Positions 19,980 through 29,126 of a DNA stretch of 64,000 nucleotides are shown in pieces (the stretch's first letter is position 1; every line of letters starts with the position of its first letter). The stretch comes from Cladocopium goreaui (Eukaryota; Sar; Dinophyceae; Suessiales; Symbiodiniaceae): NCBI GenBank assembly GCA_947184155.2, contig CAMXCT020002759.1, positions 1 to 64,000 on the forward strand, read 5' to 3'. The translations under genes and the position numbers were made by a program. The notes below the pieces were generated by a model. The model searched no databases, was not told the DNA's origin, and worked only from the letters and a program-made list of their open reading frames with translations.

Positions 19980-20372
19980 TTGCCTGCCATGGCGTGTGCT
20001 ACATCGGATACATCGAGCTGTGATGAACGACTTCTACATATTAAACGCGTCATTAATAAGTACACAGCTTGCTGTACTTTATTGGACAACTTGCAGTCCG
20101 CCCACTACCATTTGCTCAAGGCGAAGCAACAGGCCAGGGAAGTATTCTGGGTTGACATACCAATGCCAGAAAAGCTTGATGAGAACATTCAAGCGCAAGT
20201 CACTTTACTTCACATGATCGCTGACTACAAAGCCCACATCGTACGTGAAATGGAATACGCTCAAAACGAGCTGTTAGTCCCAGTGGTGTATCCCGATGGC
20301 ATTGAGATCAGTTCAGATGTAGGCGAAGAACTACATGATGTGAGAGAGAACTGCTTCCCGCGCTCACCTTAG
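19980..20372 (+). CDS. orf5: small alpha-helical protein, 130 aa
   Basis: It starts at ATG 19980; a second in-frame ATG follows at 19989. No family is recognised. Predicted character is helical with many Leu, Gln, Lys and His residues and an acidic C-terminal part (EISSDVGEELHDVREN). Four Cys residues sit in the first 36 positions but not in a classical zinc pattern. The gene follows the family hairpin by about 120 nt and ends 470 nt before orf6. Similar size, strand and leader suggest it is a real accessory gene, but codon-level evidence is limited to one intact frame. Confidence 0.55.
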   Translation: MPAMACATSDTSSCDERLLHIKRVINKYTACCTLLDNLQSAHYHLLKAKQQAREVFWVDIPMPEKLDENIQAQVTLLHMIADYKAHIVREMEYAQNELLVPVVYPDGIEISSDVGEELHDVRENCFPRSP

Positions 20373-20779
20373 CAATGGTTTTACCATTGACTGAGAAGTG
20401 CCAGTGCTATAAAAGAAGCAAGATGATGATGTGCCTCCAAACTCCCTGTTCCCACCTTTCCTGAGCTCTGAGCGACTGGCCAGTCCCAATGTAGCTACGC
20501 CGCGTGTAGCGCAATTTTGTCCAGCTATTGAGAAAATAAGAACACGAGTGTTTTCAGCTTGAGTGACATGTTACATTAAAGCTGTACCATTCCGGCAGCC
20601 ACTGGAATTTTAATACAGGGTAACGAATTTCATAACACCTTGCCAGTACACGTAGTTTATCGGCTCAGACATAGTTCAGACAAAACAGCTGACCTAATGA
20701 TGTGCTACCTTCAATGTTGCTAACTTTGTTGCCTGACACTACCATACATAGTATAGGTTTCCCTCAGCTGCCAAGCCAC

Positions 20780-20816
20780 GGTGCTTTTCTGACCAAAGAC
20801 GTGTCGGGACTGCACC
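20780..20816 (+). promoter_or_regulatory. family hairpin ahead of orf6
   Basis: The inner stem CTGAC/GTCGG includes a T-G wobble, and the loop is CAAAGACGT. The outer stem GGTGC/GCACC can extend by GCCA (20775-20778) with TGGC (20817-20820). The orf6 ATG follows 25 nt after the outer stem. The rest of the 470 nt gap 20373-20841 shows no gene. Confidence 0.8.
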
Positions 20817-20841
20817 TGGCAAACGCTCCACCCTCGTAGCC

Positions 20842-21651
20842 ATGTCGACCGCGCTCATGACATTTCTGAGGAACTACCATTGGAAAGGTTATAACGTCGA
20901 AACCATTCAGAGCACTCCAAATATGCTGACAAATCTACATCGCGGCAAGTATCCTATCCATAGGCTATGTCACAATGTCAACATAGAGTGTAGGGCATTT
21001 AACTTGATGGAAGTATGCACATGGCTCAATGGTGAAAAATGGAACATCCTATGGGCTGAAGATGAATCATGGCTTCCGGAGGAGACGACAGTAGTGATGG
21101 GGGCTACACTGCCCCATGGATTCCATAAGGTCATTCCTCGAGAGTGTGACGAGGTTTACCTGCAGGCTTGGTTGAATATCGCAGGATACGGTGGTTTCTA
21201 TCCCTTCGCGGCAGAGGTGCGACACAACGGATATGCATGCTGGGCCAACTCCAGACGCTTTGCAATAGTTGCAAAGAATGCCCAACAATGTGCTATTATT
21301 GCAGAAATTATGCATGCTTATAATATATTAGGTAATCGCATTGAAACACTGCAGCCAACCCTAGAAGGAATTGCACTGAGTGAGCAATCACGAATCAACA
21401 GTGCTGTCCATGAAGATGATCGACCGTGCTTTGATTTCCGGCTCTCGCAAGAGTGCCAAGCTGCGATAGCAGGCCAGTTTCCTAATCATGCAGATGAAGC
21501 GGATAGGATCTTCCAACTCAGTGAAGGTATACAAGTGCTGCAAATGCAACATAATGACCTTGTCCAAGAAGCTAACCGAGCACTTTACCGACTACAGCAA
21601 AATTGGTATGCCCTCAGTGAAGCTTATGCAACCATCTTTACCGACCTGTGA
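20842..21651 (+). CDS. orf6: 269 aa accessory protein, paralogue of orf9
   Basis: The ATG at 20842 lies just after the hairpin. It shares an ordered set of motifs with orf9 (24280-25443): NGE-x-WNI (residues about 62-68), SRRFAI (about 137-142), MHAYNILGNR (about 157-166) and an S-x-N-S-AVHE segment (about 185-195). I do not recognise the family. The conserved aromatic and Asn/His positions suggest one globular domain, possibly enzymatic or ligand-binding, followed by a helical tail. Two diverged copies inside one element indicate an old duplication with both copies kept intact, which argues that each is functional. Confidence 0.65.
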   Translation: MSTALMTFLRNYHWKGYNVETIQSTPNMLTNLHRGKYPIHRLCHNVNIECRAFNLMEVCTWLNGEKWNILWAEDESWLPEETTVVMGATLPHGFHKVIPRECDEVYLQAWLNIAGYGGFYPFAAEVRHNGYACWANSRRFAIVAKNAQQCAIIAEIMHAYNILGNRIETLQPTLEGIALSEQSRINSAVHEDDRPCFDFRLSQECQAAIAGQFPNHADEADRIFQLSEGIQVLQMQHNDLVQEANRALYRLQQNWYALSEAYATIFTDL

Positions 21652-22198
21652 GGCCCAACGATTTAGCAGAAGTCAGGTGAAGTTGATCGCCAGCAAATCA
21701 AAAGAGGAACTCACGGGTCATCCTTTCCTGTGGTTATTCTCGCTTATCACGCAAATAACCTTTAAGGGAACTGCACCACATGCTCACCTGGTAGGGGCAC
21801 TTTCATCCTTTGTGACATTGTTGGTGGTGACTGCAGTGTGAACATGCGCGTGTGTTTGCTCACAGGTTCTTCATCCCTCCTAAGCTGGCATGTCTAACAA
21901 GCAATATCCCCTACACACCTATTAGCTGGTTATATGACAGTCCTGTGTATTTGCATTTAATGAATGTTCACGAAGGGCTCAGGATGACCCCCAACCCGCA
22001 TTTAACTTGTCTATCCTTGTTCAGTGGTATTAACTCGTGCACAATTGGTTACTTGCTTGATGTCCTAGGCCCTTCTCTAAGTCAAAGGTGTGAAGATTAG
22101 ATGGGCGTTTACTTCAGTGATAACGGGATAGGAACATAACTAATCTCCTCCATCATACTGGCTGAGATACCCTAGCGAGACAGTCGTCTTAGAGGCAT

Positions 22199-22290
22199 GA
22201 CCGACATGATCCAATACTCAACATATCATAAATAAAGTAACCATGTCGGTCACGTTGCCTTTCCGACCAAAGACGTGTCGGGATTGCAAC
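22199..22290 (+). promoter_or_regulatory. family hairpin plus an extra 10 bp stem ahead of orf7
   Basis: The family element lies at 22254-22290. The inner stem CCGAC/GTCGG carries the loop CAAAGACGT, and the outer stem GTTGC/GCAAC is extendable by GTCA/TGAC. Immediately upstream, GACCGACATG (22199-22208) and CATGTCGGTC (22242-22251) form a perfect 10 bp stem. The remainder of the 750 nt gap 21652-22400 shows no convincing gene. Confidence 0.8.
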
Positions 22291-22400
22291 TGACTGACAA
22301 CAACATCAGCTAACTGCCATCTCATTCTTCACTCTCACGATAAATGCAAGACAGCAATATTTGTGTATAGTGGGCGTCCACTCTCTCTACCCGTACTGCC

Positions 22401-23147
22401 ATGGATTATGTGCGACTCCGCGGAGAAGAACACCACTTCTCTATGCCAGTTAAGATGATCTTATATAGCTTGGAAGCAGCGCAAGACCTTATGGTGGCTG
22501 TACGAGACCTCAGGCGCACAGTACGGCTAGTGCAGAGTGGATGTGTCACCTTTTTTCCAGAAGAAGCACATGGACTGCAGTTGATATATAACACTTTAGA
22601 AGCTGACCTCCAGCAAGTTGAAGTGGATGGACAGCGCATCACACAGCATCTCTTGACAGCACTAGCAGCATCGTACGAGGACATAGTCCGAGTGGCAGGT
22701 TTTAGTCGCCCGTCTACACGAGGTGTGTGGGTCAACCACCTATACTTAGTCCCAGCTGCTGATGGAGGCATGACCGATCAGGCGGGACTTGCCCCAGTGC
22801 CAATAGATGCCCGACCATTTCGGTTAATCATTCAGACAATACATATCACTGCGACCCTGGGCGGATTCTTGGACCGCAGAACCATGCGGCAAGCAGCTGA
22901 TACAGTAGTGGAAGTTGCTTTCCTACTATTACGGTCAGGGGTGCCACCGAACCTCCGCATCTGGACCACCGCAGCCGTTGGAACTAATTCAACGATGCAA
23001 AGACTCCAACCTAACACGCTCCTAGCGGAAGTGGCCAGAATGATGGCTCCCGCCATAAGATTTAGTCTTCTCGTGCAGGACCCGCCCACTGCGGCCATTC
23101 GCAGTCCCGACAGAGAGTTGAGTGCGCCGGAGGTCGTCCTCCTATAA
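22401..23147 (+). CDS. orf7: unrecognised 248 aa protein
   Basis: The ATG at 22401 lies in a GCCATGG context, 110 nt after the hairpin. No family is recognised. The N-terminal 110 residues are rich in Leu, Val and Ala with charged positions typical of packed helices. The middle contains a Trp/Tyr segment (VWVNHLYLVP), and the C-terminal third again looks helical. There are no zinc-type Cys pairs and no clear membrane span. It is followed 170 nt later by orf8 without a family hairpin between, so orf7 and orf8 may share one leader. Confidence 0.6.
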   Translation: MDYVRLRGEEHHFSMPVKMILYSLEAAQDLMVAVRDLRRTVRLVQSGCVTFFPEEAHGLQLIYNTLEADLQQVEVDGQRITQHLLTALAASYEDIVRVAGFSRPSTRGVWVNHLYLVPAADGGMTDQAGLAPVPIDARPFRLIIQTIHITATLGGFLDRRTMRQAADTVVEVAFLLLRSGVPPNLRIWTTAAVGTNSTMQRLQPNTLLAEVARMMAPAIRFSLLVQDPPTAAIRSPDRELSAPEVVLL

Positions 23148-23318
23148 CAAAACAGTGAAATGGCTGGGGATTTTAGAGTTGCCGCATAACAGATCGGTGC
23201 AGCAACATGGTTTATGTGCCACTCATTACCTACGCGTGCCATCGTTTGCTCAAGAGTTGATACCTCACAACACAAATCCAACGAATACCACTCAGTAGTT
23301 ATCGGTTGAGATCACTAG

Positions 23319-23786
23319 ATGTTTCCAAGCAATTACGCTAGACACGGAGACCTAGTCAGACAGCGCATACGGAATTGCCATGGTGACGAAATGAAGCACT
23401 TAGACGTTGTGGATGGAGTTATCGGAGCAACCTCGCTCGAAGCAAGACCTCCATCTGCAGTGATAGGAGACAACATCGAACTGCTAATTTTGCACCTACG
23501 AATGCCTGATGCGGAGACTTGGATTGCACACACTGCTACACACGCAGTAATCCGAATCGAAGAGCAACAAATTCAAGACTATCTCCTCATATCCAATGGA
23601 CTCATGCATAGGACCCCTTGCGTTTTTTCGATCAAGGAAGAGACGGTAGATCGCCTTGATGATGGGCTCCTTGAACAGCTGTCCCGTGAAGGAATAGGCC
23701 TCACAGATTCATCTACAATGTACATTGCCACAGCTTATGTACAACACAGTTACACTGAACTTACTCACTGTTTAACTTTTTTTTGA
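23319..23786 (+). CDS. orf8: unrecognised 155 aa protein
   Basis: The ATG at 23319 is the first in frame. No family is recognised. The sequence is acidic, with alternating hydrophobic positions that suggest a beta-rich or mixed fold (IELLILHLRMPD; VIRIEEQQIQDYLLI). It is the only accessory ORF after orf4 without an AAAGAC-loop hairpin in its 170 nt leader, which supports expression together with orf7. A spurious frame is possible but less likely, given its length, strand and even spacing among neighbours. Confidence 0.5.
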   Translation: MFPSNYARHGDLVRQRIRNCHGDEMKHLDVVDGVIGATSLEARPPSAVIGDNIELLILHLRMPDAETWIAHTATHAVIRIEEQQIQDYLLISNGLMHRTPCVFSIKEETVDRLDDGLLEQLSREGIGLTDSSTMYIATAYVQHSYTELTHCLTFF

Positions 23787-24028
23787 TGAATCAACTGGCG
23801 CGAAGCAAGGACTATGCTTATCATCCTTAGGTGTGATATTGCCAATTCAGAAATTCTGGCAAAAAGAGAGTTGTGTTTCCGCCACGGCAGCGTGCATGAT
23901 CAGCATGTGCATTCATGAGTACACGTGCCCACCTTGGTACATGTCTACAGGTAGAGATACGGCATCATTCTTAGTATACCCTATCGCATACCTGTGGCTC
24001 AAACCACCGTCCCATGTACAGGGCTCCC

Positions 24029-24059
24029 ACTCCTCTGACCAAAGACGTGTCAGGGGAGT
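24029..24059 (+). promoter_or_regulatory. family hairpin ahead of orf9, followed by a long pyrimidine tract
   Basis: The inner stem CTGAC/GTCAG carries the loop CAAAGACGT. The outer stem ACTCC/GGAGT is almost contiguous with it (one base on each side). From 24055 to about 24270 the sequence is strongly C/T-rich and ends in GGGCAG two bases before the orf9 ATG. This is the arrangement expected of a 3' splice or trans-splice acceptor. It is the only content seen in the gap 23787-24279. Confidence 0.8.
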
Positions 24060-24279
24060 ACCCTCTCTCTATTCTGCCTTCCCTCTCTTTTGCCGTCGTC
24101 TTCTTCCCCTCTCTTTGGCTGCCCCCTATTGCTACCTCTGCTGCTGTCCGTAACTGTTGGCCCCTCGTGTTTACTTTCTGGTCCGTCCCTCTCACTCGTC
24201 TGTGATTGCTTCCTCTCCTCTCTCTTCCTGCACACCGTTCCTGCTTCTGCCATACCCTTGTAAACCCTGGTGGGCAGTC

Positions 24280-25443
24280 ATGGCGCAGTGGATCGGTGAT
24301 AAGGTCACGCTAAAAGCAGGCCCACTGACTGGGCCTGACCAAGCGGGCCCAGCTGGTGGCAGTAATGATACTGAGGCTCACAGTGAACACCAGCGACTTG
24401 AGTACAAAGAGTCCTACATTGCGGAATACGACGGCATCCAGGTCTATCGGCAGCAAGGCTGCTATGAGCACGCCAAGCAGCTCCATGCATGGTCCTTCTA
24501 CGAATATAGAATGTGCATCAATGGCGAATGTTGGAACATTATTCTCAATGATGACATGAAGAGCCCAGTGGACTGGACCTATCCAGGGTCCAGTTCCGCC
24601 AAGCTGTCACATGACTTTTGTCATATAGATACCGAAGCCAGTGATGACGTCTACACCAATTTTTGGTTTGTGGAAATGGGAGGCCGGCAGATCTGGCCCT
24701 TCTATGCCACAGAGTCCTTTCAGGAGGATTTATGGATTTGGGTCAGTCCCAGAAGATTTGCTGTCATCACGAACCACCGACACAATGAGAAATTGAATCA
24801 TTTCTATGTTGACCGGATGCATGAACACAATATCCTGGCGAATCGCACGCCCTGCTGGCCCTTCACAGAAATGACCAATAGCTCAGGCAAGGTGATGGAC
24901 AAAATTATTGCCCTGAACAGAGAATCCCGCTGTAGTTCAGCAGCTCACGAAACTTTCAAGACTGGCTTTGAACACAAAAGTGCCATAAAGTCTATGCCGC
25001 GAAGAGAGGAGAACTTGCATGGCAAGAGGAAGTATACAGACCCCACGGGACAGACAAGTACCCAACAGCTCGACCCGACTGGGAATTACAGTGAACGCGA
25101 CTTGCAGAAACTCAATGCGACCTTTGCTGGTCGATCGGAGCCGCAATCACCCTCCATGCCAAATCATACAACAAGCAAAGTCACAATGTGGCGGCATGGT
25201 GAGGTACCGCCGCTAGGACCTGCAACAGAGGGCCGGGCCCGGGCCGCTAAACAGCTGGCGTATGCACGCACTCTATTAACCTTCGTAATGGAGGCAGCCA
25301 CCCAAATGGAAGAAGTCGTGGGCAACTTGGTGCAGATCGAGCATGAACAAGCCACGGCTAAAGAGGAAGAGTTGGTTCAAGCTGCTTCAGCTGCTCCGAC
25401 AGAATCGTGCACAGATCCAGCTACAGAGGGAAGTCAAACCTGA
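24280..25443 (+). CDS. orf9: 387 aa accessory protein, longer paralogue of orf6
   Basis: The ATG at 24280 was chosen because the frame has no earlier ATG and the pyrimidine tract ends just before it. The shared domain with orf6 covers about residues 85-230: NGECWNII, SPRRFAV, MHEHNILANR and the S-S-AAHE segment. Unlike orf6 it has a Gly/Pro-rich N-terminal arm, then a polar Ser/Thr/Gln-rich linker (about 245-310) and a C-terminal helical region rich in Ala and Glu (about 315-387) that may form a coiled coil. The function is unknown. The extra tail suggests the two paralogues have diverged in partner binding. Confidence 0.7.
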   Translation: MAQWIGDKVTLKAGPLTGPDQAGPAGGSNDTEAHSEHQRLEYKESYIAEYDGIQVYRQQGCYEHAKQLHAWSFYEYRMCINGECWNIILNDDMKSPVDWTYPGSSSAKLSHDFCHIDTEASDDVYTNFWFVEMGGRQIWPFYATESFQEDLWIWVSPRRFAVITNHRHNEKLNHFYVDRMHEHNILANRTPCWPFTEMTNSSGKVMDKIIALNRESRCSSAAHETFKTGFEHKSAIKSMPRREENLHGKRKYTDPTGQTSTQQLDPTGNYSERDLQKLNATFAGRSEPQSPSMPNHTTSKVTMWRHGEVPPLGPATEGRARAAKQLAYARTLLTFVMEAATQMEEVVGNLVQIEHEQATAKEEELVQAASAAPTESCTDPATEGSQT

Positions 25444-25981
25444 GTGACATTAGACTTTTGACATCTGCATGCTGTCTACAGTCCGAAGGAACTGCAGCGA
25501 AGACTGTGGCTCTTTCCTCACGCTGAGGATGCAGGACATAAAAAGATGGTAATTGCACTAGTTGCTATATCTGCTAACAGATTTCTGGCAGTCGAGTAGA
25601 GGAGTCTTCTTGCATGGGACCCCTTGCCACGCTGCTCGATAGAAGGCCCGCAGCATTTTCAGCTCAAATAAAAGCATCGGACTCCTGATCCTCACCGAGA
25701 CTTTCCTGATACAAGTCTTGTCACATACCAACTAGATCGATCTTTAGACCTATGGGATCCTAGATATGCTATACAGCACAGGCCGTTTTCCTCTGACTGG
25801 CTACTATGTTTTCGTTGTATCATCTTGCAAGCCCTTGCGAACTGTTCTCTCGTGATCTGCTAAGCAATATCGGCACAAATTTAGATGGTCTGATATGTTA
25901 CTAGTCTTTTTACAGTTCCTTATACACCCCTCTGCATCCTGCCTAGGCATTTATGAATTTCGTGGTTGCAAATATAAGTGC

Positions 25982-26017
25982 GAGGCCTCTCTGGCTAAAG
26001 ACTGTCAGGGTTGCCTC
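25982..26017 (+). promoter_or_regulatory. family hairpin ahead of orf10, short-loop type
   Basis: The inner stem CTGGC/GTCAG includes a G-T wobble, with the 8-nt loop TAAAGACT. The outer stem is GAGGC/GCCTC. The orf10 ATG at 26043 follows 25 nt after the outer stem, the same distance as for orf6. The rest of the 600 nt gap 25444-26042 shows no gene. An upstream in-frame ATG at 25953 would place the hairpin inside the coding region. Confidence 0.75.
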
Positions 26018-26042
26018 CGATTACTTATTTCCAGGGGCAAGT

Positions 26043-27161
26043 ATGCGACTCCGTGTCTGCCATGGAATCCGTGGTGAAACAGCCCTGACGATGGACGTCG
26101 TGGAACGGACAACCCTCGGATGGGATATTATTAAACAGACGGCTAAGGTGCTCAGGTTGGACTCACCTTTTCAAGTGGTCCTATATGCAGCCAGCTCGTC
26201 AGCAATTCAATTGCCTTTGAGGGCCGTTCAGTTCGACACAGATACAAATGAGGCAACATTCTGCTATATAGTGCAGTCGTTACAAGTCCCGTCAGCACAG
26301 CAATACCGAGGCCTTCTCACTGCCATTTGTCACAAGGATGTGATTGATGTAAGCTATCTTCTTGGTAAGGGCGTAGGCCTTATGGACATGACAACGGAGG
26401 AAGGGCATATTAGTACATTAGTAGCTTCAGCTATCCTTCGAGACCACTCTGCTGATCCGTACGCTTACCAGCCTACCGCTGGCCACTGTTTCCCTCGACA
26501 TGGAGCCACACTAACTTACCTACTGCTACAAGCCAATGCTGACCCCAATATCATTCCGCCCAAAACAAAACCTACCACCATGTTGGAGTTAGCAGTTGAG
26601 TTGGGCAGCTCACAGCATGTACAAATTTTGCTTGAAGCTGGTGCCTCGGTGATGCCCGTGAAAGGAGCGCTCCCACCCCTTTTTCTTGCTGTCCTCCATC
26701 GACACAGGACTAATGTACAGCTGCTCCTAGACGCACAAGCGGACCCGTGGCAGGAGATTACGATTGCCTCGGTGCTTTGCCACTCCCTGGAATGGTATGG
26801 TTACCCTGCCCGTAAAGAAGTTTTCAACGCTGTACAAGCTGCTGCTTTGCAGAGCACTGAAGACACAGTCATTGACATTTTACAGCGTGCTAGTAGCCCC
26901 TCCGACGTGGTGAGAAGTGAGCAACGTTCTCAGGTGCGAATCAAATTCACTGCTCTGACAGATAGGGCCACCGCTATCATGAAACAAATAGTGTGGAAAT
27001 ATCAACACATCATCGAAAAACAGTCTCGACAGACAAATTTCACCACATTTAGATGGCGCAGAATACTCGATGGCCTGTCTTTACCAGTACAACTACGCCC
27101 TGAGCTGCAGACACCCCCTGAGCTCAACCAGGAAGAAACATTCCTACACCAAGTTGACTAA
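26043..27161 (+). CDS. orf10: ubiquitin-like plus ankyrin-repeat protein, 372 aa
   Basis: The start was taken at ATG 26043 because the hairpin sits just upstream; an in-frame ATG at 25953 would add 30 residues. The N-terminal 60 residues (MRLRVCHG...LTMDVVERTTLGWDIIKQ) have the spacing of a ubiquitin-like fold. From about 110 to 260 come three to four ankyrin repeats: LLTAICHKDVIDVSYLLGKG, LTYLLLQANADPN, LELAVELGSSQHVQILLEAG and LFLAVLHRHRTNVQLLLDAQ. The tail is basic and helical. Ubiquitin-like plus ankyrin proteins are common in dinoflagellates, so it may have been captured from the host. A protein-interaction role is likely; the partner is unknown. Confidence 0.75.
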   Translation: MRLRVCHGIRGETALTMDVVERTTLGWDIIKQTAKVLRLDSPFQVVLYAASSSAIQLPLRAVQFDTDTNEATFCYIVQSLQVPSAQQYRGLLTAICHKDVIDVSYLLGKGVGLMDMTTEEGHISTLVASAILRDHSADPYAYQPTAGHCFPRHGATLTYLLLQANADPNIIPPKTKPTTMLELAVELGSSQHVQILLEAGASVMPVKGALPPLFLAVLHRHRTNVQLLLDAQADPWQEITIASVLCHSLEWYGYPARKEVFNAVQAAALQSTEDTVIDILQRASSPSDVVRSEQRSQVRIKFTALTDRATAIMKQIVWKYQHIIEKQSRQTNFTTFRWRRILDGLSLPVQLRPELQTPPELNQEETFLHQVD

Positions 27162-27606
27162 TTGCGTGCTCCAGATGAACATTTTCCCAGTAGGATGCGG
27201 GCATCAGGCAAAAAGGAACTCTGGCCTGCTTGTTATCTTAAGACACACGAAAGAACGTACGCATAAAAAACTTTCATTTGAACCATGATGTTTGTAATGC
27301 ACTAGCACTGTGTGCTCTGTCACATAGAGATACTGCTCCCTGCGATCCCATCGGCTCAAGAGACAGTCGTAGCCAGTCTTGCTGCCTTAGCTCAGTTCCA
27401 GGAAAGGGACATACAGCTCCTCCTAACCACGTTAAGGGATTGAAATAGCCAACTTCCCGGATATTGGGCGAAGGGTATTGCTACAGCTTCTTCTCCATTC
27501 AACAAAGTACATATTGATCTTTCGTGCATTGGGACCACATTCCACGATAGTATCCATCATTGCTCATTTCACTTCATCCTGCTTCTCCCTCCCTTCCATT
27601 TGACGT

Positions 27607-28082
27607 CTGGTTTCTCTGGCCAAAGACGTGCCAGGTTACCAGCGCCTCCCTTCACCTCCTCTCCCATTCTTCTCTTTTCTCTCTCTCGTGCCTGGATTCT
27701 CTGACTAAAGACTGTCAGGGCTTCCAGCTTCTTCTTCCTGCTTCCTCCCCCTGATTCACCTCTTTCGCTCACTACGTGTGCGCTGCCTAGCTTAGCCATT
27801 GCTCCTAAGTCTCAGTGTCCTGGGTATTTGATTTGATCCTTCAAGTTTGCGCTCTGGGTGCTTGAACTGCCTGGCCAAAGACGTGTCAGGTTTTTCAACA
27901 CTTGCCCCCCCTTCTCCCACCCCCCTTTTTGATTTGTTTGGTTGTGTGTTGTGCTGTTGGCCTTTTCTTGTTGTTGCCTGCTTTGTTTGTCCTTCTCTTT
28001 GTTCCTCCCTGTCGGTTTTTCTGTTGTTTTTTCCAATTGGTGTGCTTGAGTCTTCTGACCAAGGACGTGTCAGGATTCTCAA
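27607..28082 (+). promoter_or_regulatory. array of four family hairpins ahead of orf11
   Basis: Four elements follow. 27607-27642 has inner CTGGC/GCCAG and outer CTGGT/ACCAG. 27692-27727 has inner CTGAC/GTCAG, loop TAAAGACT and outer CTGGA/TCCAG. 27862-27898 has inner CTGGC/GTCAG and outer TTGAA/TTCAA. 28046-28082 has inner CTGAC/GTCAG, loop CAAGGACGT and outer TTGAG/CTCAA. Every change in one arm is matched in the other, by a Watson-Crick or G-T pair. Spacers are pyrimidine-rich. The rest of the gap 27162-28148 shows no gene. Confidence 0.88.
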
Positions 28083-28148
28083 CACCTCCCTCCCTCCCCC
28101 GTTCTTCAATTCTACAGCCAAATCAGTTGCCCAGGAATTCACAGTGTG

Positions 28149-29126
28149 ATGTCTCTGCTTTCCAGAGAACAGGTTACGAAGTCTTGGTATGAAAAGAACC
28201 CAAATATCAGTTTCTTTGACTTGCTCTACGCAATTGAACAGCACAAGAGCATTTCGACTGAATACGGGCTGAATGTATCGATTGAGCAGCACTGGCGATT
28301 TGGAGACCCCCATAAGAAGACAGCTGCACCGGATCGGCATGACTATGAAATTGCCACGGTCGACGGGAGCGAAACCTTACCTGGACCTGATTGGCACAAG
28401 TTGAACCGATGGTTGGTTAGTCAGAGCTCAGCTTTTCTGCCCTACCACACGGTATATCTGGTGATGGACAATCGGGATCTGCAATCAGACAAGGTCAAGT
28501 CTGTGCCTGGACTCAGCCATTGGCCAATGGTCGCTGCTTGGTGGAAAGAACGGCTACGATATGTCGGTCCATATGGCGAACTCACCACAGTTGTCTTTGT
28601 CCACATTTCGGCTGACACTGGTCTTCACAAGGTACACCCGACATGGGCTGGGACGTACATTCTTGATGCTTGTGTATTCCTCTTTCCGACCATCAACTTT
28701 GCACTGATTGACAGCGATTGTGTGCCTGTGACCCTCTTTGAGATACGAGAACTTTGGCTAGCGAGCACTGATCCAACCCTCCCAGCTACGCCAAGCAAAG
28801 TTGCCAAAAACAAACTGCCAAGTCCCATTGCATCATCGCACAAACGTGCGCGCTCTGTGGACACGGGCAGGGATATGCAGCAACCTGGCCCACCATCGAA
28901 GCTGTCCAGATCGCATAGTGCTGACCATATTGCTGTCCGAACAGCTGACCCGCTACGAGCTCCGCCACTTACCTATGGTGCCGATCTGGCAGATGAAGTT
29001 GACTATGGTGGGTCACCAGACCCGAGTCCCCGCATGTCTCGTCGGGCGTCGTCCAGCAGCGATGACTCTTCACCGCCTGGGTCAACTAAACCTACCCGGA
29101 AAGACAAAACAGCCGAGGATGGGTAG
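28149..29126 (+). CDS. orf11: unrecognised 325 aa protein with a DxD-like motif
   Basis: The first ATG is at 28149, 67 nt after the last hairpin. The N-terminal 210 residues look globular, with many Trp and Tyr residues. FALIDSDCVPVTLFEIREL (about 188-206) looks like the DxD metal and nucleotide-sugar site of some glycosyltransferases, but without other family signs this is a weak hint. Residues about 215-325 are low-complexity, Ser/Pro-rich and charged (KRARS, SSSDDSSPPGS), probably disordered. The stop at 29124-29126 opens directly into the 1.1 kb structured block. Confidence 0.65.
   Translation: MSLLSREQVTKSWYEKNPNISFFDLLYAIEQHKSISTEYGLNVSIEQHWRFGDPHKKTAAPDRHDYEIATVDGSETLPGPDWHKLNRWLVSQSSAFLPYHTVYLVMDNRDLQSDKVKSVPGLSHWPMVAAWWKERLRYVGPYGELTTVVFVHISADTGLHKVHPTWAGTYILDACVFLFPTINFALIDSDCVPVTLFEIRELWLASTDPTLPATPSKVAKNKLPSPIASSHKRARSVDTGRDMQQPGPPSKLSRSHSADHIAVRTADPLRAPPLTYGADLADEVDYGGSPDPSPRMSRRASSSSDDSSPPGSTKPTRKDKTAEDG

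Noticed and set aside
24157-24279. Upstream extension of orf9 through the pyrimidine tract
   Set aside because: There is no ATG in it, and the peptide is a translation of C/T-rich sequence.
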